The notes under the pieces: model-generated
What the model saw: the letters and a program-made list of their open reading frames with translations, nothing else
Told to the model about the DNA's origin: nothing
Database searches by the model: none
Made by a program: the position numbers and the translations under genes
Source of the DNA: Bacteroides rodentium JCM 16496
GTDB lineage: Bacteria; Bacteroidota; Bacteroidia; Bacteroidales; Bacteroidaceae
Reading direction: 5' to 3'
Assembly (NCBI RefSeq): GCF_000614125.1
Contig: NZ_BAKJ01000047.1
Span: 1 to 32,989 of the forward strand
Length of the DNA stretch: 32,989 nt
Part shown: positions 18,921-26,117 of the stretch, piece after piece
How the letters are laid out: each line of letters starts with the position of its first letter
Position numbering within the stretch: position 1 is the stretch's first letter

Positions 18921-18928
18921 CAAATATA
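18921..18928 (-). promoter_or_regulatory. sigma-ABfr -7 box for the S9 peptidase
   Basis: The minus strand reads TATATTTG. It is the only good -7 match upstream of the peptidase gene and implies the long repeat-containing leader. No clear -33 element. Confidence 0.4.
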
Positions 18929-18981
18929 CAACAAAGGGAAGATTTATCGAAGCTGTGGGCCGATTTTATTCTTTCTGAACA

Positions 18982-19024
18982 GAAAAAGCCCGTCCTGCTC
19001 CTTGGGGGCGAAGCAGGGACGGGC
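18982..19024 (-). terminator. Rho-independent terminator of the ROK-MFS-SIS operon
   Basis: On the minus strand GCCCGTCCCTGCT (19012-19024) pairs with AGCAGGACGGGC (18988-18999) with one bulge, followed at once by TTTTT. It lies 54 bases after the SIS gene stop. Confidence 0.88.
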
Positions 19025-19077
19025 GTCCGTCACTTATAGATGATGATTGGATGAGATGATGATTGGAATATCTTTCG

Positions 19078-19839
19078 TTACAAGCACTTGACTTTTCTTT
19101 GATATTCTGCAATGGCTGCATCCAGTCGTTCGTGGGCGGTTGTGTCACCCGGAACGTTGTGTGACGGATGGATGTACAAGTGTACGCCACGGTCGGCAAG
19201 GATTTCGGCAACGGTAGTGATGGTCATCCATACCATGGTGACGAAACTCAATGTAGACAGCGGACCTACCTTGTCGAAGTGGTTCTTCAAAGGTACGGAG
19301 GCGTCTACCAGGGGAACGCAGGAATCCACTACGATATCTGCCAACTGGAAGAGGTTCTTTCCGCTGGAGTGACGGCTGGCCTTGTCGCCCGTTTCGCTGG
19401 CCGAACCGTATACGATAACTTTCATGCCGCGCTTCTTGGCTTCCAATGCCATGTCTATATTGACGGCATTGATACCGGTATGTGAGAAAATCCACATACA
19501 GTCTTTGGAATCAAAATCATAGTTCTTCATGATTTCCTGGCCGTAGCCTTCTGCCCGTTCCAGGAAGAGGAACTGATGAATACCCATCTGGCCGATAATC
19601 TGCGTGAAGAATGTCAGAGGCAATTCGCAAAGCGGGTGGAATCCTACAAAGCTGCCGATACGCGGATACATTTCTTCTACGGGAATTGTTGCGTGGCCGC
19701 AACCAAACGTGTGGACCCAACGACCGGCTTCGATGGAATCTGCCATAACAGTGGCTGCTTTCTTGATGTTTTCCAACTGGGTAGCCTCCAGCTTTTCCAT
19801 AATGCCATGGGCATTCTTTAACCATTCGAGTGCTAACAT
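19078..19839 (-). CDS. SIS-domain sugar-phosphate isomerase-like protein
   Basis: A cytoplasmic 253-residue protein of the sugar isomerase (SIS) fold. N-terminal helices (MLALEWLKNAHGIMEKLEAT) lead to the phosphosugar-binding segment VHTFGCGHATIPVEEMYPRIG. A second SIS segment, IFSHTGINAVNIDMALEAKKRGMKVIVYGSA, carries the serine/threonine-rich loop. It resembles stand-alone SIS proteins such as MurNAc-6-P etherase relatives, but the etherase signature is not obvious, so the reaction is unassigned. The frame extends to 19920, but 19839 gives the family start and leaves 31 bases after the MFS stop. It is the last gene of the operon with the ROK kinase and transporter. Confidence 0.8.
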   Translation of the reverse strand: MLALEWLKNAHGIMEKLEATQLENIKKAATVMADSIEAGRWVHTFGCGHATIPVEEMYPRIGSFVGFHPLCELPLTFFTQIIGQMGIHQFLFLERAEGYGQEIMKNYDFDSKDCMWIFSHTGINAVNIDMALEAKKRGMKVIVYGSASETGDKASRHSSGKNLFQLADIVVDSCVPLVDASVPLKNHFDKVGPLSTLSFVTMVWMTITTVAEILADRGVHLYIHPSHNVPGDTTAHERLDAAIAEYQRKVKCL

Positions 19840-19870
19840 AACTTTTTTGTTTTTTAAGAAGTTAATAAAT

Positions 19871-21022
19871 TTATTTGAGTGAGCGTTTATACAAAAGGAG
19901 CATGACGGCAAGTGAGGCAATCATCAGATAAGGATAAAGCCCGATGCCATTGGCGTATTGGGAAACCATGCCCATCAGGCCGTTCATTGCAGTCTGGCCG
20001 ACGAGGGCTATGGCAAGCGCCACGCTGAATGCTGTTCCCGATAAGGACGGGTACCGGCTTCCAAGAATGCTGAGTATCACGGGATACGTGGCCGACAGCC
20101 CCATACCTACCAGCACCATGCCGACTGCCGCGCGTGCAAAACCCGGCGAGAACATAAGGAAACAGAAGCCTATGGCAGTGAGCGTAAGGCTGTAGGGCAG
20201 TACGGTTTCCGGTTTTATCTTCTTGAATATCGCAACCTGCACCATACGTGCCACAGTCAGTCCCGCTACCATGCAGGTCAGTGCAATCAATGCCTGATTG
20301 GCCGGAATATCCGTCATCTGCCCAAAGTAACTTGTAGACCAGTTGTTGCAGACACCCTCAATGCCGCTTTGGAAAAAAAGAATGAAGCTGAGTAGCAGTA
20401 AGCTGCTTTCTTTCAGCAGTCCCAATCCCTCTTTTACCGGGAAACCTTGCGCCTGCTTAGGGGCGGGGAAGCGTACGGGGATGCAGAATATAATGCCTGC
20501 AAGCATCACTACGCCAATTCCCGGCAAGATGGTTTCGAATGAATAATGCTTGGAAAGGGAGCCCAGCAACATCGGTATGCCCAATGCGCCCAGTCCGTAG
20601 AACATGCCCAGAAAGCTGAGACGCGACCCTTTTTCGGATTCTCCCGAGATGTCGGATACCAATGCATTGGTTTCTCCGTTGAGGATGCCTCCACTCAAGC
20701 CGATGCCGACGATGGAAGCTTGCAGCAGTGGCACACTTTCAAAGAAGGCAAGTCCTTCCATTCCCAGCAGTACGATGATGCAGCTGGGCACCAGCAGGGC
20801 TTTATGTCCGAACCGGTCTACGATGGGACCGAAAATCAGGGAACCGGCCAGCATGCCCAGAGGCAGGAAAGTGACCAGTGAGGTTGTCTGCAACCCGCTC
20901 AGATTCAGCTTGGCTATGAGGGATGGCAACACTGCTCCCAATGTAATCATGGAGACTCCGAAGAAACACATCCCGATGCACGCTGCCGTGAATACGAGAT
21001 TCTTGTGATAACTGTTACTCAT
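19871..21022 (-). CDS. Major facilitator superfamily transporter
   Basis: About 12 membrane segments in 383 residues, beginning MSNSYHKNLVFTAACIGMCFFGVSMITLG. The MFS loop motif appears as GPIVDRFGHKALLVPSC between helices 2 and 3. Helix-rich repeats such as GMLAGSLIFG and GIGLSGGILNGETNALV are typical of sugar-type symporters. The start at 21022 overlaps the ROK kinase stop (ATGAGTAA), indicating coupled translation; a TTG further upstream is a less likely start. Substrate unknown. The kinase and SIS partners imply a monosaccharide or amino sugar that is phosphorylated after entry. Confidence 0.88.
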   Translation of the reverse strand: MSNSYHKNLVFTAACIGMCFFGVSMITLGAVLPSLIAKLNLSGLQTTSLVTFLPLGMLAGSLIFGPIVDRFGHKALLVPSCIIVLLGMEGLAFFESVPLLQASIVGIGLSGGILNGETNALVSDISGESEKGSRLSFLGMFYGLGALGIPMLLGSLSKHYSFETILPGIGVVMLAGIIFCIPVRFPAPKQAQGFPVKEGLGLLKESSLLLLSFILFFQSGIEGVCNNWSTSYFGQMTDIPANQALIALTCMVAGLTVARMVQVAIFKKIKPETVLPYSLTLTAIGFCFLMFSPGFARAAVGMVLVGMGLSATYPVILSILGSRYPSLSGTAFSVALAIALVGQTAMNGLMGMVSQYANGIGLYPYLMIASLAVMLLLYKRSLK

Positions 21023-21974
21023 ACAAGTGATTTTTGATGGCAAGAAACGCTGCTCCTATCAGTCCGGCATTACCGGACAATTGAGAAGGTACAAATTCCA
21101 CCTGCTTGATGCTGAGCGGCTGCGCCCATTTGCAGGCTTCCTTGTAAATGTCATCTATAAAGATACCGGCAGGGCCGAATACGCCTCCGCCCCAAATTAT
21201 CTTCTGCGGGTTGAGCAGGCTGACCAGATTTGCGGAAGCCATGCCCCACATCTCGACGGCTTTGTGCAATACGGAGATGGCGATAGGGTCTTTTTCATTA
21301 TAGGCACTGAACACATCATAGGCCGATATGCGGCAGATGGGTTTCTGGCGCAGTTTTCCTTTATATGCCTTGTTGGCGCGTACGGCATCGCGTACCCGTG
21401 CCCCGATACCATTGCCGGAAGCGTAATATTCGAAACATCCGCATGCGTCATACTCTTCCCGGTAGGGAGGTTGCAGGGCCATCCAGCCGGTGGCGCCGAT
21501 AATGTCGTTGGCTCCGTGCAACACGTGCCCGTCGATGATGATGCCGGCACCGATACCGGTTCCCACGGCAATGAATATGGCACTGTGACATTCTTTGGCG
21601 GCACCTTGCCACATCTCTCCATACATATAGCAGGTACGGTCGCTGTCGATGTATATCTCGATGCCCGGAGGCGTTACACTGCGCAGCTCCTCATAGAGGG
21701 GGTAGTTGTCCCAGCCCGGTATGTTGGGGGCCCATACCCGGTTGGTTTGGGAGTAAACGATACCGGGGATGCAGACACCTATTCCGTCGACGTGTATACG
21801 GCTTCTGCGTGCTACGGTAAGAAGTTTGGCGAGGATATCCGCGGCGAGCTTGCCCACTTCGTGACCGGTTCTTCCTTTCAGGAGCCGTTTGCGGTTAAAC
21901 ATCATGCTTCCGTCCGGAAAGAAAATGGCGCTGGCTATTTTGGTGCCGCCTATGTCCAATGCGATTGTTGCCAT
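21015..21974 (-). CDS. ROK-family sugar kinase-like protein with altered metal site
   Basis: Probable cytoplasmic sugar kinase. The N-terminal phosphate loop MATIALDIGGTKIASAIF is intact, as are the second phosphate motif FIAVGTGIGAGIIIDG and the C-terminal GNAGLIGAAFLA. The catalytic Asp region is IYIDSDRTCYMYGE. It differs from standard ROK kinases in that the usual ExGH before the zinc site reads GATGWM. The CGCGxxGCxE zinc motif is also shortened to ACGCFEYYASG, so canonical zinc binding seems lost. It may be a diverged kinase of an uncommon sugar. It is first in the operon with the MFS and SIS genes; 319 residues, normal length. Confidence 0.85.
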   Translation of the reverse strand: MATIALDIGGTKIASAIFFPDGSMMFNRKRLLKGRTGHEVGKLAADILAKLLTVARRSRIHVDGIGVCIPGIVYSQTNRVWAPNIPGWDNYPLYEELRSVTPPGIEIYIDSDRTCYMYGEMWQGAAKECHSAIFIAVGTGIGAGIIIDGHVLHGANDIIGATGWMALQPPYREEYDACGCFEYYASGNGIGARVRDAVRANKAYKGKLRQKPICRISAYDVFSAYNEKDPIAISVLHKAVEMWGMASANLVSLLNPQKIIWGGGVFGPAGIFIDDIYKEACKWAQPLSIKQVEFVPSQLSGNAGLIGAAFLAIKNHLYE

Positions 21975-22015
21975 GGTGTTATAGTATTTATAGGTTGATT
22001 CATTAAGGTTGTATG

Positions 22016-22023
22016 CAAAGCTA
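22016..22023 (-). promoter_or_regulatory. sigma-ABfr -7 box for the ROK operon
   Basis: TAGCTTTG on the minus strand, 41 bases before the kinase ATG. No good -33 element. Confidence 0.4.
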
Positions 22024-22260
22024 TGAATTTATTTCATTCTTGAGGAGTATAAGCTGAGGAAATTGTGTGTAAAAAGAGTGTCTAATCACTAAATTGTGTT
22101 TAATGTAATTGAGCTTGGATGTACTCTCTCCCAATTAATTAGTTATATATCAGTGGATGAAACATTTTTTAGTGCAGGAAGTAATTTTCTGTTTTATGTT
22201 CGTTAACAAATCGGGTGGAAAGTATTCTTGTTTTTGCAGGTTCATCCCACGGAAAAATCC

Positions 22261-22268
22261 TATATTTG
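22261..22268 (+). promoter_or_regulatory. sigma-ABfr -7 box for the radical SAM gene
   Basis: TATATTTG lies 21 bases before the ATG at 22290. A TTTG at 22233-22236 is spaced 24 bases away, longer than usual. Confidence 0.5.
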
Positions 22269-22289
22269 CCACTTACATAAGGAATATGT

Positions 22290-23218
22290 ATGGAAACCAA
22301 ATCTACGCTCTATAATGAGTTCCCTCTTTTTCTGAAGCGATATTTTCCCTATAAGGTACAGAAAATATCGCTGAATGCCGGTTTTACGTGCCCCAACCGG
22401 GATGGAAACAAAGGAGTCGGCGGTTGCACCTATTGCAACAACCAGACCTTCAACCCCGATTATTGCCGTACGGAGAAATCCATTACCCGCCAGCTGGAAG
22501 AGGTAAGCAGTTCTTTGCACACAAATATCCGGAGATGAAGTATCTCGCCTATTTCCAGGCCTATACCAATACGTATGGCGAATTGGAAGACCTGAAGCGG
22601 AAATACGAGGAGGCCTTGTCGGCAGACGGAGTGGTGGGCCTGGTTATCGGCACCCGTCCGGACTGTATGCCCGACAGCCTGCTGGACTATCTGGAGGAGA
22701 TGAACCGGCATACGTTCCTTTTAGTGGAGTACGGCATAGAGAGTACCGACGACAAGACACTTTGCCGCATCAATCGCGGGCATACTTTCCATGCCGCCGC
22801 CGATGCGGTGGAAAGAACCGCTTCGCGCGGAATACTGACCGGTGGGCATGTCATCCTCGGACTGCCGGGCGAGACGCACGAAAGTATCGTAGCACAAGCC
22901 GGTGTGTTGTCCCGCCTGCCACTCACTACCTTGAAGATGCACCAGTTGCAACTGATAAGGGGTACCCGCATGGCTCTGGAGTACCGGCAGCATCCCGAAG
23001 ATTTCCATCTGTTTGACGTGGAGGAATATATCGACCTCGTGATAGACTATATCGAGCATCTGCGGCCGGACTTGGTGCTGGAGCGTTTTGTCTCCCAGTC
23101 TCCTAAGGAACTGCTCATTGCACCCGACTGGGGACTGAAAAATTATGAATTTAATCATCGGGTTCAAAAAAGAATGAAAGAACTCGGTGCATATCAGGGA
23201 AAGAAGTATGAAATGTGA
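22290..23218 (+). pseudogene. YhcC-type (TIGR01212) radical SAM protein, frameshifted
   Basis: Family of unknown reaction found across bacteria. The N-terminal part METKSTLYNEFPLFLKRYFP leads to the wide cysteine motif CPNRDGNKGVGGCTYC characteristic of the family. The frame breaks near 22502 after RQLEE. Adding one G (GAGGT to GAGGGT) gives EEGKQFFAHKYPEMKYLAYF and restores a 309-residue protein continuing through QAYTNTYGELEDLK, VIGTRPDCMPD, LVEYGIEST and HVILGLPGETHES. As sequenced, the cysteine cluster is separated from the rest of the barrel, so no active enzyme would be made. This may be a sequencing error. Confidence 0.88.
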
Positions 23219-23229
23219 GAAAAAAGAAT

Positions 23230-23237
23230 TATTTTTG
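23230..23237 (+). promoter_or_regulatory. sigma-ABfr -7 box for the flavodiiron gene
   Basis: TATTTTTG fits TAnnTTTG and lies 42 bases before the ATG. No clear -33. Confidence 0.45.
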
Positions 23238-23279
23238 CCGCAACTTTAAATATGGAATCAATCTAAATAAAGAATAATT

Positions 23280-24482
23280 ATGAACCCAAAAACAGTGATA
23301 AAAGGAAAAATCCACTACGTGGGAGTGAATGACCGCAATAAGCATTTGTTTGAAGGTATGTGGCCGTTGCCGTATGGGGTTTCCTACAACTCTTACCTGA
23401 TAGACGATGAAACGGTCGCTTTGGTCGATACGGTAGACATCTGCTACTTCGAGGTGTATCTGCGCAAGATAAAGAGTATCATCGGCGAGCGCCCCATCCA
23501 ATATCTCATCATCAACCATATGGAACCGGACCATTCGGGCTCTATCCGCCTGATAAAGCAGCATTATCCCGACATCATCATCGTGGGCAACAAGCAGACT
23601 TTCGGCATGATAGAGGGCTTTTATGGCGTGACGGGCGAACAATACATGGTGAAGGACGAGGATTTTCTGGCTTTGGGACATCATAAACTCCGTTTCTATA
23701 TGACTCCGATGGTGCACTGGCCCGAGACGATGATGACTTTTGACGAAACGGAAGGAGTTCTTTTCGCCGGTGACGGTTTCGGCTGTTTCGGCACGTTGGA
23801 CGGAGGATTCCTGGATACCCGCATCAATCTGGACAGATACTGGGATGAGATGGTTCGCTACTATTCCAACATTGTAGGAAAGTACGGTTCTCCGGTGCAG
23901 AAGGCGTTGGCTAAGCTGGGTGGTCTGCCCATTTCCACCATCTGCTCTACGCACGGACCGGTGTGGACGGAAAACATAGCCAAGGTTATCGGTATCTATG
24001 ACAAGTTGAGTCGTTACGCCGCTGACGAAGGTGTGGTCATTGCTTACGGTTCCATGTACGGCAACACGGAGCAGATGGCGGAAGCCATTGCGGCGGAACT
24101 TTCTGCACAAGGCATCAAGAACATCGTGATGCACAATGTGAGCAAGAGCAATCCTTCTTATATCATTGCCGATATCTTCAAGTATCGAGGACTCATCATT
24201 GGCGGTCCCACATACAGCAACCAGATTTATCCTGAGATAGAATCCTTGCTTTCCAAGATTCTGGTACGCGAAGTGAAGGGACGTTATCTGGGATACTTCG
24301 GCTCCTTCTGCTGGGCGGGTGCTGCCGTGAAGCGTATGGGCGAGTTTGCCGAAAAGAGCAAGTTCGAGATTGTGGGCGACCCGGTAGAGATGAAGCAGGC
24401 CATGAAAGACATTACTTACGAACAATGCGAAAACCTGGCACGTGCCATGGCAGAGCGTTTGAAGAAGGATAGAAGTAGATAA
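23280..24482 (+). CDS. Flavodiiron protein (FprA-type A flavoprotein)
   Basis: Cytoplasmic enzyme that reduces O2 to water (or NO to N2O), protecting anaerobes during oxygen exposure. The 400-residue protein has an N-terminal metallo-beta-lactamase-like domain with the diiron ligands His80, Glu82 and Asp84 (NHMEPDHSGS), His146 (MVHWPE), Asp165 (AGDGFG) and His225 (STHGPVW). A C-terminal flavodoxin domain follows from about residue 252, with the FMN loop YGSMYGNTEQMAEA. No fused rubredoxin domain is present, so it is the class A form and needs a separate electron donor. O2 versus NO preference cannot be read from sequence. Confidence 0.95.
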   Translation: MNPKTVIKGKIHYVGVNDRNKHLFEGMWPLPYGVSYNSYLIDDETVALVDTVDICYFEVYLRKIKSIIGERPIQYLIINHMEPDHSGSIRLIKQHYPDIIIVGNKQTFGMIEGFYGVTGEQYMVKDEDFLALGHHKLRFYMTPMVHWPETMMTFDETEGVLFAGDGFGCFGTLDGGFLDTRINLDRYWDEMVRYYSNIVGKYGSPVQKALAKLGGLPISTICSTHGPVWTENIAKVIGIYDKLSRYAADEGVVIAYGSMYGNTEQMAEAIAAELSAQGIKNIVMHNVSKSNPSYIIADIFKYRGLIIGGPTYSNQIYPEIESLLSKILVREVKGRYLGYFGSFCWAGAAVKRMGEFAEKSKFEIVGDPVEMKQAMKDITYEQCENLARAMAERLKKDRSR

Positions 24483-24556
24483 GGATTAAGGATTAGGGAT
24501 TAAGGTTGGTGTTGTAATCCTTTATCCTTTATCCCTAATCCTTTATCCCTAACCCC
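24481..24556. repeat. 7-bp-type tandem repeats forming an imperfect hairpin
   Basis: Units AAGGATT, AAGGATT, AGGGATT, AAGGTT (from 24481) are followed by their complements in AATCCTTTATCC-type units (24516-24553). The best stem pairs GGATTAGGGAT with ATCCCTAATCC. It starts inside the flavodiiron stop codon, so it may serve as its terminator. It looks like a mobile or slipped intergenic repeat. Confidence 0.6.
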
Positions 24557-24599
24557 AGACTCTTAAAAATACGTTTATTAACCTAATAAAAACAATCTC

Positions 24600-25412
24600 A
24601 TGAGACTAATCATTCAACCGGATTATCAATCCGTATCAAAGTGGGCGGCACATTATGTGGCTGCCAAAATCAAGGCTGCTAATCCGACACCTGAAAAACC
24701 GTTTGTATTGGGATGCCCCACCGGTTCTTCTCCGTTGGGCATGTACAAGGAACTTATCGACCTGAACAAGAAAGGCATCGTGTCTTTCCAGAACGTAGTG
24801 ACTTTCAATATGGACGAGTATGTAGGTTTGCCCAAGGAACATCCCGAAAGCTACTATTCCTTTATGTGGAACAACTTCTTCAGCCATATAGACATCAAGC
24901 CGGAGAACACCAATATCCTTAACGGCAACGCTGCCGACCTGGATGCCGAGTGTGCACGCTATGAAGAGAAAATCAAGTCCTACGGCGGCATCGACCTCTT
25001 CATGGGCGGTATCGGCCCCGACGGACATATCGCTTTCAACGAGCCGGGTTCTTCCCTTTCGTCGCGCACCCGCCAGAAGACATTGACTACCGATACCATC
25101 ATTGCCAACTCCCGTTTCTTTGACAACGACGTGAACAAGGTGCCCAAGACTGCCCTGACCGTCGGTGTGGGTACTGTGCTCAGCGCCCGCGAGGTAATGA
25201 TTATCGTAAACGGACACAACAAGGCACGTGCCCTCTATCATGCAGTCGAGGGTCCCGTGATGCAGATGTGGACCATCAGCGCCTTGCAGATGCACGAAAA
25301 GGGTATCATCGTTTGTGACGATGCGGCTACCGAAGAATTGAAGGTGGGTACTTACCGCTACTTCAAGGATATTGAGGCGGAGCACCTGGATGCGGAAAGT
25401 TTGCTGAAGTAA
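24600..25412 (+). CDS. nagB: Glucosamine-6-phosphate deaminase NagB
   Basis: Converts glucosamine-6-phosphate to fructose-6-phosphate and ammonia in amino sugar catabolism. The 270-residue protein has the family start MRLIIQPDYQSVSKWAAHYVA, the phosphate loop GCPTGSSPLGMY, and catalytic residues at the E. coli positions: Asp72 (FNMDEYVGL), Asp141, His143 and Glu148 (GIGPDGHIAFNEPGSSL). It follows the flavodiiron gene after a repeat-rich gap and ends in a good terminator. A weak -7 match (TACGTTTA) lies at 24570-24577. It may supply the deamination step for sugars imported by the nearby ROK/MFS/SIS operon, but that is inference. Confidence 0.97.
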   Translation: MRLIIQPDYQSVSKWAAHYVAAKIKAANPTPEKPFVLGCPTGSSPLGMYKELIDLNKKGIVSFQNVVTFNMDEYVGLPKEHPESYYSFMWNNFFSHIDIKPENTNILNGNAADLDAECARYEEKIKSYGGIDLFMGGIGPDGHIAFNEPGSSLSSRTRQKTLTTDTIIANSRFFDNDVNKVPKTALTVGVGTVLSAREVMIIVNGHNKARALYHAVEGPVMQMWTISALQMHEKGIIVCDDAATEELKVGTYRYFKDIEAEHLDAESLLK

Positions 25413-25435
25413 GCAGATAGCAAATTAAATGAAAA

Positions 25436-25484
25436 GCGTATTGGCGGTAAGACTTGTTTAAGTCAGGCTGCCAATGCGCTTTTT
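25436..25484 (+). terminator. Terminator after nagB
   Basis: GCGTATTGGC (25436-25445) pairs with GCCAATGCGC (25470-25479) with one mismatch, and an inner GACTT/AAGTC stem extends it. TTTTT follows, 24 bases after the nagB stop. Confidence 0.88.
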
Positions 25485-25499
25485 CGTTTTCTGCAAATT

Positions 25500-25515
25500 C
25501 ACCATATATTGTGAA
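25500..25515. promoter_or_regulatory. Operator-like repeat O1 of the Hip module
   Basis: CACCATATATTGTGAA, a near-palindrome (with the preceding TT it reads TTCAC-N8-GTGAA, with one mismatched pair inside the spacer). The same 16 bases recur exactly 60 bp downstream. It lies just upstream of the -33 element. Confidence 0.75.
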
Positions 25516-25519
25516 ATCC

Positions 25520-25550
25520 TTTGTTTCTTAATCTTTTTTTGCTACATTTG
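25520..25550 (+). promoter_or_regulatory. sigma-ABfr promoter of the Hip module
   Basis: TTTG (25520-25523), exactly 19 bases, then TACATTTG (25543-25550), an ideal Bacteroides promoter. It fits entirely between the two operator-like repeats, as expected for an autorepressed toxin-antitoxin operon. Confidence 0.8.
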
Positions 25551-25559
25551 TACTGAATC

Positions 25560-25575
25560 CACCATATATTGTGAA
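25560..25575. promoter_or_regulatory. Operator-like repeat O2 of the Hip module
   Basis: Exact second copy of CACCATATATTGTGAA, between the expected transcription start and the first ATG at 25577. Bound repressor here would block initiation. Confidence 0.75.
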
Positions 25576-25576
25576 T

Positions 25577-25771
25577 ATGAACTTGAAGGAAATAGGAAAA
25601 CTTATTCGGGAAAAGCGTAAGGAAAGCCTGCTTGACCAAGCTACAGTTGCTACTTTGGCAGGGGTAGGCATCAATACACTGATGCGCATAGAGCGGGGAG
25701 AAGGAAATCCTTGTTTTGATGTCTTGCATCGGGTTTTGGCTGTGTTGGGATTGGAAATGATTGTTCAATAA
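25577..25771 (+). CDS. HipB-like helix-turn-helix antitoxin/repressor
   Basis: A 64-residue XRE/Cro-type DNA-binding protein. The helix-turn-helix is LLDQATVATLAGVGINTLMRIERGEGNPCFDVLHRVLAVLG, with the recognition helix near ININTLMRIE-equivalent residues GINTLMRIERG. It starts at ATG 25577, just after operator-like repeat O2; an in-frame GTG at 25571 lies inside that repeat and is unlikely. It is first in a three-gene operon, 16 bases ahead of the HipS-like gene. As in known Hip modules it probably represses its own promoter by binding the two flanking repeats. It lacks the long C-terminal tail of E. coli K-12 HipB. Confidence 0.88.
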   Translation: MNLKEIGKLIREKRKESLLDQATVATLAGVGINTLMRIERGEGNPCFDVLHRVLAVLGLEMIVQ

Positions 25772-25787
25772 TTAAAAGTAATGACAG

Positions 25788-26117
25788 ATGGAGAGGAGAG
25801 CAGCGGTATATGTAAAAGGAACATTTGCCGGTATCTTGACTGAAACAGACGGTAAACATTATGCATTCCGGTATGATGATGCTTACTTTAATGATGTGTC
25901 TAAACCGGCAGTTTCTCTGACTATGCCGAAAGACTGTCAAGAGTATCATTCCTCATTTCTTTTTCCGGTCTTTTTCAATATGACTTCTGAAGGTGAGAAC
26001 CGCCGGATTCAGTCACGCTTGTTGAAGATTGATGAGAAAGATGATTTCGGAATTCTTTTGGCAACTGCACATACCGATACGATTGGTGCTATTACGGTAA
26101 AACCTTTAATAAAATGA
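25788..26117 (+). CDS. HipS-like protein (separate HipA N-terminal subdomain 1)
   Basis: A 109-residue protein matching the small N-terminal subdomain of HipA kinases (couple_hipA): AVYVKGTFAGILTETDGKHYAFRYDDAYF, VSLTMPK, then the conserved segment FPVFFNMTSEGENRRIQSRLLKI and DDFGILLATAHTDTIGAITVKP. In E. coli K-12 this domain is fused to the kinase. Here it is a separate gene whose stop overlaps the next start (ATGA). In the described HipBST system of enteropathogenic E. coli the free subdomain, HipS, is the antitoxin that neutralises the HipT kinase. The same role is inferred here. Confidence 0.88.
   Translation: MERRAAVYVKGTFAGILTETDGKHYAFRYDDAYFNDVSKPAVSLTMPKDCQEYHSSFLFPVFFNMTSEGENRRIQSRLLKIDEKDDFGILLATAHTDTIGAITVKPLIK

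Larger units (their letters stand above)
18735..19077. other. Intergenic region between the SIS gene and the S9 peptidase gene
   Basis: No gene is seen. On the minus strand it holds the terminator of the ROK/MFS/SIS operon, then a -7 box for the peptidase, then an unusually long leader of about 187 bases whose transcript is purine-rich and built from 11-base repeats. Confidence 0.7.
21975..22289. other. Divergent intergenic region
   Basis: AT-rich, without a gene. It holds one -7 box for each flanking gene: TAGCTTTG on the minus strand (22016-22023) for the ROK kinase and TATATTTG on the plus strand (22261-22268) for the radical SAM gene. I see no strong operator palindrome or riboswitch-like fold between them. 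Confidence 0.6.

Noticed and set aside
23229..24425. 398-residue minus-strand open frame
   Set aside because: Lies opposite the flavodiiron gene, which has all metal ligands; no family features in the antisense product.
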